Assembly (NCBI GenBank): GCA_947570625.1
Contig: CANOUP010000001.1
Span: 90,792 to 154,791, forward strand
Direction of reading: 5' to 3'
Length of the DNA: 64,000 nucleotides
Source of the DNA: an uncultured Clostridia bacterium
GTDB taxonomy: Bacteria > Bacillota > Clostridia > Christensenellales > Borkfalkiaceae
In this document: positions 49,201-56,450 of the stretch, piece after piece
How positions within the stretch are numbered: position 1 is the first letter of the stretch
Layout: every line of letters begins with the position of its first letter
Notes under the pieces: model-generated
The model's database searches: none
What the model saw: only the letters and a program-made list of their open reading frames with translations
Told to the model about the DNA's origin: nothing
Translations under genes and position numbers: made by a program

Positions 49201-49275
49201 TGCGATAACGGATAAAATGCATACCGCAATTCCCACTCCGCTTATAATTTTTTTCTTACGCATCGTTGTAAACAT
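46234..49275 (-). CDS. Hybrid sensor histidine kinase with two receiver domains
   Basis: About 1013 residues. A membrane helix near the N-terminus, an extracytoplasmic dCache-like sensor of about 270 residues, a second membrane helix, a PAS domain, HisKA with the phospho-His in MSHDIRTPMNAIIGF, an HATPase (NAVKYTPQGG, GTGLGMAI) and two receivers (ILLDWKMPGMDG and ILMDVQMPVMNG). The frame is open to 49395, but this lies upstream of the promoter at 49364-49392. The start is 49275 (MFTTMRKKK, SD GAGG) or 49263. It signals through the HPt and REC-HD-GYP-GGDEF proteins of the operon. Confidence 0.93.
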   Translation of the reverse strand: MFTTMRKKKIISGVGIAVCILSVIALIIFYSVFTTDHLFAESANHLEEIYNQVNVNFTSTVDRNWNILKGWTSYIEEKADLVEEFDKEKDPEYKQLIEFMDIRKSDWGFTNFYFINEDGEGLLLNGEKRNLGLSESQRAELKTHNIVHDGQRSTDDEPVTVFAIPLGVEKVYREKSGAEFKYCAMGITFDNTDMTNTLNIDAFSGEGLCYIVKGDGTVLISSEVNTHFDTDIYTHFENESKMTQSQIEELAKKIEAGETGVTIFKMRDDNHDNKHGGEYYMNYQPVRVNIIKDGVLTTVQCNDWMMLGVVPSSILNKSMNEFRLITVIVMAAVFVLLAVAVVVVIIILLRRNVQKKEIQLKSRDDLFNLLTVNSNDIYILFSPESFCADYVSPNIYKILGIEPEAVFKDIRNVLDAAVKKPPRFTTEGLKKLTVNSVWESQLDMRNIATGEEYCYKLVLYRSEFNGKDSFVMMFSDRTTEQKMNSNLQQMLSIAKAANSAKSNFLSNMSHDIRTPMNAIIGFATLLARNADKPDAVREYVKKIMYSGQHLLGLINDVLDMSKIESGKTSLNIEEFSLPEFLEALYTMVLPQTRAKNQNFDMHTKGNLPDLLLGDRVRLNQIILNLLSNAVKYTPQGGNIELMIECMEQNVHQHNHLRFIVKDNGLGMSEDFVKTIFDPFTREQTNDTREIQGTGLGMAITKNIVDLMGGTINVESKLGEGSTFYVELELASAEKMDDEEFWKRHNITRALVVDDEEDICLNIRELMKDTGVEISYALSGKQAIDSVDKALKDDKAYHIILLDWKMPGMDGLETAKRIRAKVGSNVPILVLTSYNFDEIEEDAREAGIDFFLPKPFFMSSFRRAIEHVHGTRGSAAVAEDTEISLDGLKVLAAEDNEINAEILTELLSDEGVECEIAHNGKEALEKFVASKPGRYDIILMDVQMPVMNGYEATRAIRESGHKEAKTIPILAMTANAFDDDVKMAISSGMNAHMAKPIDVEKMKIMIAELRGKNK

Positions 49276-49363
49276 AAACGCTGTAAACCTCAAACAGAAA
49301 TCTGACCGGTACGGATACCGCATTTCGGCACAAGTACACACTGTACCAGTTTTTACAATCTCA

Positions 49364-49392
49364 ATGATACTATAAACCGTGAAATTTGTCAA
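49364..49392 (-). promoter_or_regulatory. Promoter of the kinase operon
   Basis: Minus-strand TTGACA (49387-49392), 17-nt spacer, TATCAT (49364-49369). The transcript would start near 49357 and have a leader of roughly 80 nt before the ATG at 49275. Confidence 0.7.
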
Positions 49393-49450
49393 CAATTAAT
49401 CGACAGAATTATTTGGCATAAAGCACCTCGGAGTTTGTTACTGTTTTTTG

Positions 49451-49479
49451 TTGATTTTATTTAAAACGGATTGTATAAT
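49451..49479 (+). promoter_or_regulatory. Promoter of the M60 peptidase gene
   Basis: TTGATT (49451-49456), 17-nt spacer, TATAAT (49474-49479). Transcription would start near 49486, upstream of the AGAGGTG SD (49514-49520) and TTG start at 49526. It is divergent from the kinase operon promoter about 60 bp away. Confidence 0.7.
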
Positions 49480-49525
49480 CAATAAAAGCGCTTTACGCGC
49501 TAAAAACATTAAAAGAGGTGCTGAT

Positions 49526-52500
49526 TTGAAAAAACAAACCACTGATACGGCAAACGCCTTAACGCCTGTACCTAAAAGGGCAAAGCGCAGAAAATTCGCT
49601 TCGCTTGTAACTTCGGGAACGGCAATCGCGCTGTCGCTTATTTTTTCAATGGCCGTCGGGCTGAGCGGATGCAAGAACTCATCCTACTTCACCGCGCCCG
49701 AAAGCAAACTTCCCATCAAGGACGAGTACGCGCTTAACCGCTACGATTACGACGAAGCGTCCTCCTTGCAGGCGACGCTCCGCGCGGACATTTTAAACGT
49801 AACCGAACGCGGTATCGAAAGGCAGACTCCCGAAATCCTGACGGATGAATTTTCGCTTGTATACGAAAAGACGGGAACGAAAAACGAGCTCAGGGCAGAA
49901 TACGGATATGTCGCGCCCGGCGCGGGCTTAAACGTTTCGAGCATAGAATTTACAAAATATCCCGCGCCTTCGAACGGGATAGCGTCCTCCGACTTTACCG
50001 AACAGGCGAAAGAAGCGGGCGTTTCGGAAGCCGACTATCTCTCATATTACAAATATATGCTTATGACGCAGGGGCAACACCTTGCGCACGAAGCTTCGAG
50101 AAGGTCCGCGTCCTCTTACAGGGCGGAAAACGACACCACCCCGAGAACGGAAGCAAACTCTCTGACGGGCTGGCTTAAAAAACACCCCTCGGCAGACGCG
50201 CAGTACGGCGCGGTCAAGGGCGAAAACAACGCCGTAAAAAAAGAAATCAGGCTTGACCCCCTTTACCGCGGACAGCACGCCACGGGGCTTTACCTCCCTG
50301 CCGGCGAAATAGCTACCGTAAAAATCGAGGGGCTTAAAGAAGGCGAAAGAATTACGCTTAACCTCGGCGAACAGAACACGCTTGCCTGGCGCGGAATAGT
50401 TTCCGACGACGGAAACAACGAGCTGACGCAGATTACCGGCGGGCTTCAAAACGTATCGTTTGCCGACAGTACGAGCGACGCTTTCTTCAAAAAAGCCGAT
50501 ATTCTTACCGCTTCGGGAAATTTCTATAAATACAACAAGGGCGATTCGGCTCCCTTTTTGCAGAGCCAGTGGAAAAGACAGAACTGGCGCACGCCCTGGC
50601 TGTCCGCCTCCTTCACTCTCGATAAAAACGGCGAATACCAGATAGGGTTCGCTTTCGGCGGGCTTATAAACATCAACCCCTCAAACTGCTATTCGGACAT
50701 AAATCTTACGATAACGGGAGCGGTCGAAACCCCGCACTACATACTCGGCGTTACCTCGCCCGAATACTTCGACACCTATCTGCGCAACGCGCCCGGCGTA
50801 ATAGCCGTGCTCGACACGGAAAACGGTCAGCTTCTGGGACCCACGGGCGAAATGGATACGACCTCTTATATGCGCCGCGTCAAAAAGGACGAAATAGACA
50901 AACTCGCAATGCTGTGGCACTCCTTTTTTGCGGTAAACGAATCGTTCACGGGCGGTATATACAACAGATATAATAAAGTAATGTTCGACTGGCACGTGCC
51001 CGCGGGCGCGGCGGTCGCGCTGGGCGGTCACACCTACGCCTGCCCCACGGGCTGGTTTAACGACGCAATGAATTACCGCGGACTGCTTGAAAAAGGTACC
51101 TGGGGCACGCTCCACGAAGTCGGACACAACCACGGCGCGGCTTACGGTTCGGTATGGGGCTTCGGCACGGCGCGCGAAGGCGAAGTGCGCAACAACGCGC
51201 TCACCGTTCTCGCTTACATAATTTCCTGCGACATAGGAACGACTATAAGAAGCGGAGGCTTTGTCGAACACGGCGAATACGCCAACCCGTACAGCGTGCT
51301 TACGGAAACACTTTCGTTCAAGGGCAAGACGGGCGACTTCGACGACGGTTCGTACGGTTACTTCGCATGCCTGGGCATGTACGCAAATCTGATGCACGCG
51401 TTCGGCGCGGATAAGTTCTACGAACTCCTCTACACCTACGGCGAGCAATCGGCTTACGTTGCCTCGCGCGACGGCGACGCCAAAAATATATGGAAGCGCG
51501 CCGACTTCGCTTACCGCTGTTCGCTTGTTTACGGCATGAACTTTATCAAATATTTCAACACCTTCTACTGCGCGAACATACCCGAAGATTACTTTACCGA
51601 CGAACAGCTTTCGTATATAAAGAGCCTGCCCGTTTACGAACCCGTATCCAACTTCTATGCGGGTGAAATCGACGGCGTTAAAACTGCGGGCGACTACAAG
51701 GTCAATTTCGGGACGGACGTCGAATTCGATTTGCTCGGCAAAACGATAAGCTCGCTCGACGAAGGCGAAACGAAGGGCTTTACCATAATGTCGGTAGGCA
51801 AGCCCGACCACGGCAAGATTAAAAACGCGGGCGACGGAAAATACGTGTATTCGTTCAATCCCGATTACGCGGGCGCAACCGACAGGTTCTCGTTCAAAAT
51901 AAAACTTTCCGACGGCGTTATACACCAGTTTACCGTCCACCTGAGAATTAACTACAACGGCGCGCGCCTCAAATCGTATTCGGGCATAACGCTGACTGCG
52001 AAAGACGGCATAGGCAGACTGGAAGAAGCTATGGCCCAGACTTCCAACGCGGAAGCGCAGATTTCAAGCACGTCCTCCCCCGTTCTGTCATACAACTCTC
52101 CTAACGGAACGAACGAAGTAAAAGTTGCAGACTTCTATTACAAAGCCGAAGAAACGGGCGAATACGAGCTTTCGCTAAGAGGCGACGATTACGTGTACGC
52201 CTACTTCGGGGAAAACTTCGACTCGCTTGAAAAGGTGATGACGCTCGAAGGATACAGCGGAGCTTATTCGGATAACCTGACTTACAAGGTATCTCTCGAA
52301 AAAGACAAATACTATGCGGTAAGGCTTTACAACCTGAACACGGGCGGAAAAGGAGGCGCGGCGTTGGGCATACGCAAGGCAGGCGAAACGAAATTTGCCG
52401 AGCTGTCCGCAACGGGCGTTTACCACCCCGACGTCAAAGACGTAACCAAAGTCGAAACCTATGTGTTCGAGCCTAAATATCTTATATCCAAAAAGGACAA

Positions 52501-53758
52501 CGTAAAGCTTTCCAATACGGGCACCGACAAGAGTCAATGGTCGGTAATAAGCGCGCCCGACGGCGACCATATCCACGGCGGAAGATTCGTCACGGAAATG
52601 ATGAAAGACGAAGAAACGGGCGACGTTACGGAATTTATCACCGACAAGTGGACGTGGCTGATAGACGGTCTGACGGGAACGCTTTTCCATACGGCGTATA
52701 CGGGCAAAGGCGTACGTCCCCCCACACCCCAGGCGCCCGACGTGTTCATAATCGACACCACGCGCGAGCAGACTTTCAACTACTTCTCGATATCTACACG
52801 TAACACCGCGAACGCGCTCATCAAAAAATACAGACTGTCCGTTTCGAGCGACAATATCAATTATACAGAAGTCGCCTCGACCGACATCAACGACAGCGAG
52901 GACATTCTCAAATATAAAAACGCAGTCGCAACGATAGAGTTCCCGCAGGTCAGCGGAAGATACTGGAAACTGGAAGTAATGGAAACTTCGGGAAAGAACT
53001 TCACAATTATTTCCGAACTCGACGCGGGCATCGCCTCCTCCACGCAGAGAATACTGCCCTCGTCAAGCAATCTTCTGTATACCACGGACGGCTGGAAAAA
53101 TTCCAATTCCATTGCGGAAGAACCCAACGGATACATAATATCCCAAAACAAAAACGAAAAAGCGGTTATTAAATTCAAGGGCGAAAGCATAGGAATTTAC
53201 GCCGCGACGGGCGAAGGTTACGGCACTGCCGACGTATACATCGACGGCAAAAAGTTCACGTCGATTGACCTTGACAGCCAGATACACGAAGCGCGCAAAC
53301 TTGCGGTCTTCGCAGACAATTTAGACAATAAGGAGCATACGGTGGAAATTATAACTACTTCGGCAAACAAGGTAATGTTAAACGTTATCGGAATACCCTA
53401 CACTGCAAGTCTTATCAACGCGCCCAACATTTACGCGGAACGTGCGCTTGCCATTTCGCTTACGGTGTTCGTCCTCCTCTTCTGCGCGGTTACGGCGTTC
53501 ATAGCGGTGCTTATATTCGTACCCAAATTCCGCAACCTCGTGTTCGGCAACAGGTTCATCAAAAAAGCAGACGAACGCAGAAGCTTAAAGAAGAGCCGGA
53601 AAAAGAGCGTTAAAGAAAACAACGCCGAACCCGAACAGCCCGCGGAAGATAAACCCAAGGCAAAGACGGCAAAAGAAAAATCTCCCGCAAAGCCTGCGGA
53701 AGAAAAAGCCGAAAAACCTGCGCCCGCGCGCAAGAAAACGCCCAAAAGCAATAAATAA
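49526..53758 (+). CDS. M60-type metallopeptidase, large surface lipoprotein
   Basis: About 1410 residues. Basic N-terminus, hydrophobic signal and lipobox LSGC, so lipid-anchored. The zinc peptidase motif HEVGHNHG near residue 530, with a Glu about 20 residues later, is that of M60/enhancin-like peptidases, which cut mucins and other O-glycoproteins. Around residues 870-970 is a GLEYA/PA14-like region; near 1000-1160 a discoidin (F5/8C)-like domain. A C-terminal membrane helix (near 1320-1340) is followed by a K/A/P/E-rich tail. The TTG at 49526 has AGAGGTG 5 nt upstream; the ATG at 49448 is upstream of the promoter. It probably feeds on host glycoproteins. Confidence 0.85.
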   Translation: MKKQTTDTANALTPVPKRAKRRKFASLVTSGTAIALSLIFSMAVGLSGCKNSSYFTAPESKLPIKDEYALNRYDYDEASSLQATLRADILNVTERGIERQTPEILTDEFSLVYEKTGTKNELRAEYGYVAPGAGLNVSSIEFTKYPAPSNGIASSDFTEQAKEAGVSEADYLSYYKYMLMTQGQHLAHEASRRSASSYRAENDTTPRTEANSLTGWLKKHPSADAQYGAVKGENNAVKKEIRLDPLYRGQHATGLYLPAGEIATVKIEGLKEGERITLNLGEQNTLAWRGIVSDDGNNELTQITGGLQNVSFADSTSDAFFKKADILTASGNFYKYNKGDSAPFLQSQWKRQNWRTPWLSASFTLDKNGEYQIGFAFGGLININPSNCYSDINLTITGAVETPHYILGVTSPEYFDTYLRNAPGVIAVLDTENGQLLGPTGEMDTTSYMRRVKKDEIDKLAMLWHSFFAVNESFTGGIYNRYNKVMFDWHVPAGAAVALGGHTYACPTGWFNDAMNYRGLLEKGTWGTLHEVGHNHGAAYGSVWGFGTAREGEVRNNALTVLAYIISCDIGTTIRSGGFVEHGEYANPYSVLTETLSFKGKTGDFDDGSYGYFACLGMYANLMHAFGADKFYELLYTYGEQSAYVASRDGDAKNIWKRADFAYRCSLVYGMNFIKYFNTFYCANIPEDYFTDEQLSYIKSLPVYEPVSNFYAGEIDGVKTAGDYKVNFGTDVEFDLLGKTISSLDEGETKGFTIMSVGKPDHGKIKNAGDGKYVYSFNPDYAGATDRFSFKIKLSDGVIHQFTVHLRINYNGARLKSYSGITLTAKDGIGRLEEAMAQTSNAEAQISSTSSPVLSYNSPNGTNEVKVADFYYKAEETGEYELSLRGDDYVYAYFGENFDSLEKVMTLEGYSGAYSDNLTYKVSLEKDKYYAVRLYNLNTGGKGGAALGIRKAGETKFAELSATGVYHPDVKDVTKVETYVFEPKYLISKKDNVKLSNTGTDKSQWSVISAPDGDHIHGGRFVTEMMKDEETGDVTEFITDKWTWLIDGLTGTLFHTAYTGKGVRPPTPQAPDVFIIDTTREQTFNYFSISTRNTANALIKKYRLSVSSDNINYTEVASTDINDSEDILKYKNAVATIEFPQVSGRYWKLEVMETSGKNFTIISELDAGIASSTQRILPSSSNLLYTTDGWKNSNSIAEEPNGYIISQNKNEKAVIKFKGESIGIYAATGEGYGTADVYIDGKKFTSIDLDSQIHEARKLAVFADNLDNKEHTVEIITTSANKVMLNVIGIPYTASLINAPNIYAERALAISLTVFVLLFCAVTAFIAVLIFVPKFRNLVFGNRFIKKADERRSLKKSRKKSVKENNAEPEQPAEDKPKAKTAKEKSPAKPAEEKAEKPAPARKKTPKSNK

Positions 53759-53766
53759 CTAAACAC

Positions 53767-53796
53767 AAAAAAACCGTGCCGAGAGCACGGTTTTTT
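53767..53796. terminator. Bidirectional terminator between M60 gene and sigG
   Basis: AAAAAACCGTGC, five bases, GCACGGTTTTTT: a short GC stem with A- and T-runs between two convergent genes. Confidence 0.85.
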
Positions 53797-53799
53797 ATT

Positions 53800-54285
53800 T
53801 TAAGATATACAGCCCTTAATCTGTTTCAACGCCGTCTTTTCAAGGCGGGAAACCTGCGCCTGTGATATCCCCACTTCCTGCGATATTTCGGTCTGGGTTT
53901 TGCCCTCGAAGTACCTTAAAAACAGTATCTTCTTTTCGCGCCCTTCGAGCTTTGCTATCGCGTCGTGCAGCGCCGCTTTTTCCGTCCACACCTCGTCGTT
54001 GTTTTTTGCGTCGAATATCTGGTCCATTAAAAGAAGCGTGTCGCCCGATTTGTTGTAAACGGGCTCGTACAGCGAAACGGGGTCGGATATTGCGTCCAGC
54101 GCGTACGCGACTTCGGATACGGCAATATTCATCTCCTTTGCGATTTTGTCGTAGGTTACGTCCTCGTCGTCGGCTTCCAGCTTTTCGCGCACTTTCAGTA
54201 CCTGATACGCAGTGTCGCGTATGCTTCTCGAAACACGCAAGCTGTTGCCGTCCCTCAGATACCTCTTGATTTCGCCGAGTATCAT
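53800..54285 (-). CDS. sigG: Sporulation sigma factor SigG, C-terminal part only
   Basis: The 161 residues from MILGEIKRYLRD to the end match SigG (RVSRSIRDTAYQ, FALDAI-like YALDAISDPVSLYEP, MDQIFDAKNNDE, GKTQTEI, ISQAQVSRLEK) better than SigF or SigE. They contain regions 3 and 4, with the C-terminal helix-turn-helix. Complete SigG has about 95 more residues at the N-terminus (core-binding and -10 recognition, region 2), which are absent. In-frame homology continues 6 codons upstream (STKAIP for STYAVP) and then stops, with an in-frame TGA at 54316-54318. The gene is therefore split by the element to its right. Whether the short frame is translated is unknown. Confidence 0.88.
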   Translation of the reverse strand: MILGEIKRYLRDGNSLRVSRSIRDTAYQVLKVREKLEADDEDVTYDKIAKEMNIAVSEVAYALDAISDPVSLYEPVYNKSGDTLLLMDQIFDAKNNDEVWTEKAALHDAIAKLEGREKKILFLRYFEGKTQTEISQEVGISQAQVSRLEKTALKQIKGCIS

Positions 54286-54318
54286 CGGAATAGCCTTTGT
54301 ACTGCGAAACCGACTTCA
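54286..54318. other. Junction of chromosome and element (attachment site region)
   Basis: Reading the minus strand, the SigG codons for A-I-P are intact (54286-54294) and S-T is readable (54298-54303). Then similarity to the usual KFSTYAVP ends and a stop codon appears at 54316-54318. From here on, base composition becomes AT-rich. The crossover site of the serine recombinase should lie within these about 30 bp. The exact core cannot be set without the other end. Confidence 0.6.
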
Positions 54319-54334
54319 ATGTTTTAGTAAGGTT

Positions 54335-54363
54335 ATTATAGCATATTATGGGGGCAATTGCAA
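54335..54363 (-). promoter_or_regulatory. Outward-facing promoter at the element end
   Basis: Minus-strand TTGCAA (54358-54363), exactly 17 nt, TATAAT (54335-54340). It points out of the element, across the junction, into the sigG remnant, with the start near 54328. In the excised circle it would face the other element end. Confidence 0.65.
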
Positions 54364-54414
54364 GCGGAATCAAAAAATAAAAATTTTGAACATTAGTAAA
54401 ATTTCCCATAAAAA

Positions 54415-54444
54415 AAGTCTTTGGAAAAGAGTTCCCAAAGACTT
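54415..54444 (-). terminator. Terminator of the serine recombinase gene
   Basis: AAGTCTTTGG / CCAAAGACTT 10-bp stem, followed on the minus strand by a run of seven T. It lies 17 bp past the recombinase stop and insulates the outward promoter from the recombinase transcript. Confidence 0.8.
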
Positions 54445-54460
54445 CCTTGATTATAAAAAG

Positions 54461-55960
54461 TTAATCGCTACTATTTAAAGGCATTTTCCCAACCAATAAT
54501 TGTTCATATTCATTTTGCTTCAAATAGACCTGAATTTTTCCGGCTGTCAATACAACTTTATGCACAATGGCTCTTACAACATTTTGCTTTTGTCTTTCGT
54601 CTAACTTGCCCCAAACATCAGGTAAAGTTCGTAACATTTCAGCCTTTTCTTCCATCATTTTTGTAATACCCTTTTTTTCCTTTTCGACTTCAATGTTCTT
54701 TTCCTGCTTCTTAATTTCAAACTTTACTTTTTCGGCTTCGTCTAAAATACTGTCATCGCCAAGTCTTTGATATGCCTTAACTAATCTGTCATATTCAGTT
54801 TTTAATTCAGAAATCTTTTTAGTTAATCCCTCGATTACATCGCCGTCAGTTGTCAGCTTTTCTTTTATATCGTCTTTATAACGCATTGATGAATTTAAAA
54901 TTATTTGTACCACAGCTTCTTCAACTTGTTCGGCATCATACTTATAATTAGCACAATTTTGGTCTTTAATTAAATTCCTTTTTCCATTACTTTCATATTG
55001 AGAATAGCAAATTAATTTTAGTTTTTTATTCTTCCCTTTCCCATATTGCATATATCTCATTTTTGCGCCACATCTTCCGCAATATAGCAATGACGACAAT
55101 AGATAAGTTGACGGATTTCTTGTTACGCTTCTGCTTTTAAGTATGCGCTGGGCTTTATCGAAATCTTCATCCGAAATAAGCCTTTGATGTACGCCCGGAT
55201 ACTGCTCGCCCTTAAATGTTATTTCTCCTAAATATGTTCTGTTCTTTAAAACATTAAAAACGACAACATCAGAAGAAAGTCCAAGCACTGTTGCAATTTT
55301 TAAAGGAGAAAATTCCATTGAATTATATAATTCAAATATCTTACGGACTATTATTGCTTTATCAGGGTCAACTGCAAGATTTCTGATTTCTTTTGAATAA
55401 TAATACCCATAGGGGGGATTTCCACCACCTTTCCATAATCCTTCTAACGCTCTTTGCTTGCGCCCTAAAAATAATTTAGTAACGATAGCATCGTGGTCCA
55501 TTTCAGCAAATATAGAGAGTATGGAAATCAATATTCCATATGTCTGTTTGCTTCGGGAATCAATACTGTCTTTAACGGCAAAAAAGTCGCACTCGGCTTT
55601 GGCGCAATCTTCTTTTAAAAATTTTAAAATAAGCATTTGCGTTCTGCCTATACGGTCAAGAGAATGAGTAATTACAAATTTAATTCTTTTCTCCTTCATA
55701 AGTTTTAAAAGGCACTGAAATGCAGGGCGTTTATCGTTCATACCCGTATAACCGTCGTCAACGAAAACTACTACATTTTGTATATCGTAAGCCTTGCAAT
55801 ATCTTTCATTTGCTCCATATTGGACATCTAATCCATAACCGTCCTGCGCTTGCGAATCAGTTGATACTCGCAAATATATAGCCGTAATATCCGTCATTTC
55901 GTCCGTGATTTCTTCGTAAGTCGGATAGTTAAATTTAATTACCTTGCTTTTCTCTTTCAT
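54461..55960 (-). CDS. Large serine recombinase (site-specific integrase)
   Basis: A 499-residue recombinase. The N-terminal resolvase domain has the catalytic serine in IYLRVSTDSQAQ near residue 33 and the HSLDRIGRT arginine motif near residue 103. A recombinase domain follows (GNPPYGYYY, near 190), then a zinc ribbon (LLYCGRCGAKMRY, with later Cys residues) near 300-350 and a coiled coil near 390-440. It integrates and excises the element at attachment sites, by analogy with SpoIVCA and TndX-type enzymes. It is the gene nearest to the junction in sigG, as usual for an integrase. Confidence 0.95.
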   Translation of the reverse strand: MKEKSKVIKFNYPTYEEITDEMTDITAIYLRVSTDSQAQDGYGLDVQYGANERYCKAYDIQNVVVFVDDGYTGMNDKRPAFQCLLKLMKEKRIKFVITHSLDRIGRTQMLILKFLKEDCAKAECDFFAVKDSIDSRSKQTYGILISILSIFAEMDHDAIVTKLFLGRKQRALEGLWKGGGNPPYGYYYSKEIRNLAVDPDKAIIVRKIFELYNSMEFSPLKIATVLGLSSDVVVFNVLKNRTYLGEITFKGEQYPGVHQRLISDEDFDKAQRILKSRSVTRNPSTYLLSSLLYCGRCGAKMRYMQYGKGKNKKLKLICYSQYESNGKRNLIKDQNCANYKYDAEQVEEAVVQIILNSSMRYKDDIKEKLTTDGDVIEGLTKKISELKTEYDRLVKAYQRLGDDSILDEAEKVKFEIKKQEKNIEVEKEKKGITKMMEEKAEMLRTLPDVWGKLDERQKQNVVRAIVHKVVLTAGKIQVYLKQNEYEQLLVGKMPLNSSD

Positions 55961-55982
55961 AAATATTTCTCCAAAGTATAAT

Positions 55983-56129
55983 TTATCTTATAGGTTTTCT
56001 TTCGGGATAATATTTGTAATAAATCTCATTCACAATATCGCTTATATATTCGTTGATACAAATATAATTTTTTAAGTCATTGAGTTTTATTTTATTGTCC
56101 CCCATGAAAATCTCTACTTCTTCAATCAT
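55983..56129 (-). CDS. Very small protein upstream of the recombinase
   Basis: 48 residues starting MIEEVEIFMGDN, acidic at the start and Tyr-rich and basic at the end (YYKYYPERKPIR). The ATG at 56129 has GGAGG just upstream; a TTG at 56177 gives a longer frame but lies in an inverted repeat. No family recognised. It lies 22 nt upstream of the recombinase, a common place for a recombination directionality factor, which is only a guess. Confidence 0.45.
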   Translation of the reverse strand: MIEEVEIFMGDNKIKLNDLKNYICINEYISDIVNEIYYKYYPERKPIR

Positions 56130-56147
56130 AATCCTCCAAAAATATTT

Positions 56148-56211
56148 AAAGCCTTGATTTTTAATAATTATTGCCAATTAATAGAAATAATTAAAACAAA
56201 ATCAAGGCTTT
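56148..56211. repeat. Long inverted repeat with terminator features
   Basis: A perfect 14-bp inverted repeat, AAAGCCTTGATTTT and AAAATCAAGGCTTT, separated by 36 AT-rich bases, with a T-run on the plus-strand right side. It sits between two small element genes and probably terminates or attenuates the transcript into the recombinase gene. Confidence 0.65.
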
Positions 56212-56214
56212 TTT

Positions 56215-56442
56215 CTATTCTATTTTAGGGCCATACTGCTTCTGCAAGGCTTGATACCCTGCGTAAATCAGTTCTACCTTTGTAATACTGTTCTTTTTGA
56301 GAAAGACCGTTATTTCTTCGTAAAGCTGTCGGTCTATGCTTGTTTCAAACACTTTGTTCTTTGCTTGTCGTTCTTCTTTATGCTTTTCTTCGTATCGTCT
56401 TTGCGCTAACCGCTTCGGCGTGTCGGGCTTTTTCGTTACCAT
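56215..56442 (-). CDS. Small basic protein, possible RHH-type DNA-binding protein
   Basis: 75 residues with a strongly basic N-terminus (KKPDTPKRLAQRRYEEKHKEE) and a C-terminal part (TSIDRQLYEEITVFLKKNSITKVELIYAGYQ) with the strand-helix-helix pattern of ribbon-helix-helix proteins common on mobile elements. SD AGGAG. It may regulate element genes. The fold assignment is inferred from pattern only. Confidence 0.6.
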   Translation of the reverse strand: MVTKKPDTPKRLAQRRYEEKHKEERQAKNKVFETSIDRQLYEEITVFLKKNSITKVELIYAGYQALQKQYGPKIE

Positions 56443-56450
56443 AATTTCTC

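Noticed and set aside
49263-49395. N-terminal extension of the sensor kinase to 49395
   Set aside because: The extended start is upstream of the TTGACA/TATCAT promoter and the added residues are not typical.
49448-49525. ATG at 49448 as start of the M60 protein
   Set aside because: It overlaps the promoter (49451-49479) and lies before the likely transcript start; the TTG at 49526 has a good SD site.
50681-51940. 419-codon frame opposite the M60 gene
   Set aside because: Antisense shadow with no start signals; the plus-strand frame has clear domains.
53800-54285. Reading the sigma fragment as SigF or as a naturally short sigma factor
   Set aside because: Residues such as DPVSLYEP and the GKTQTEI...ISQAQVSRLEK block follow SigG; without region 2 it cannot act as a normal sigma factor.
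53840-54409. 189-codon alternative frame crossing the sigG junction
   Set aside because: It reads another frame through sigG and loses all sigma homology; translation unlikely.
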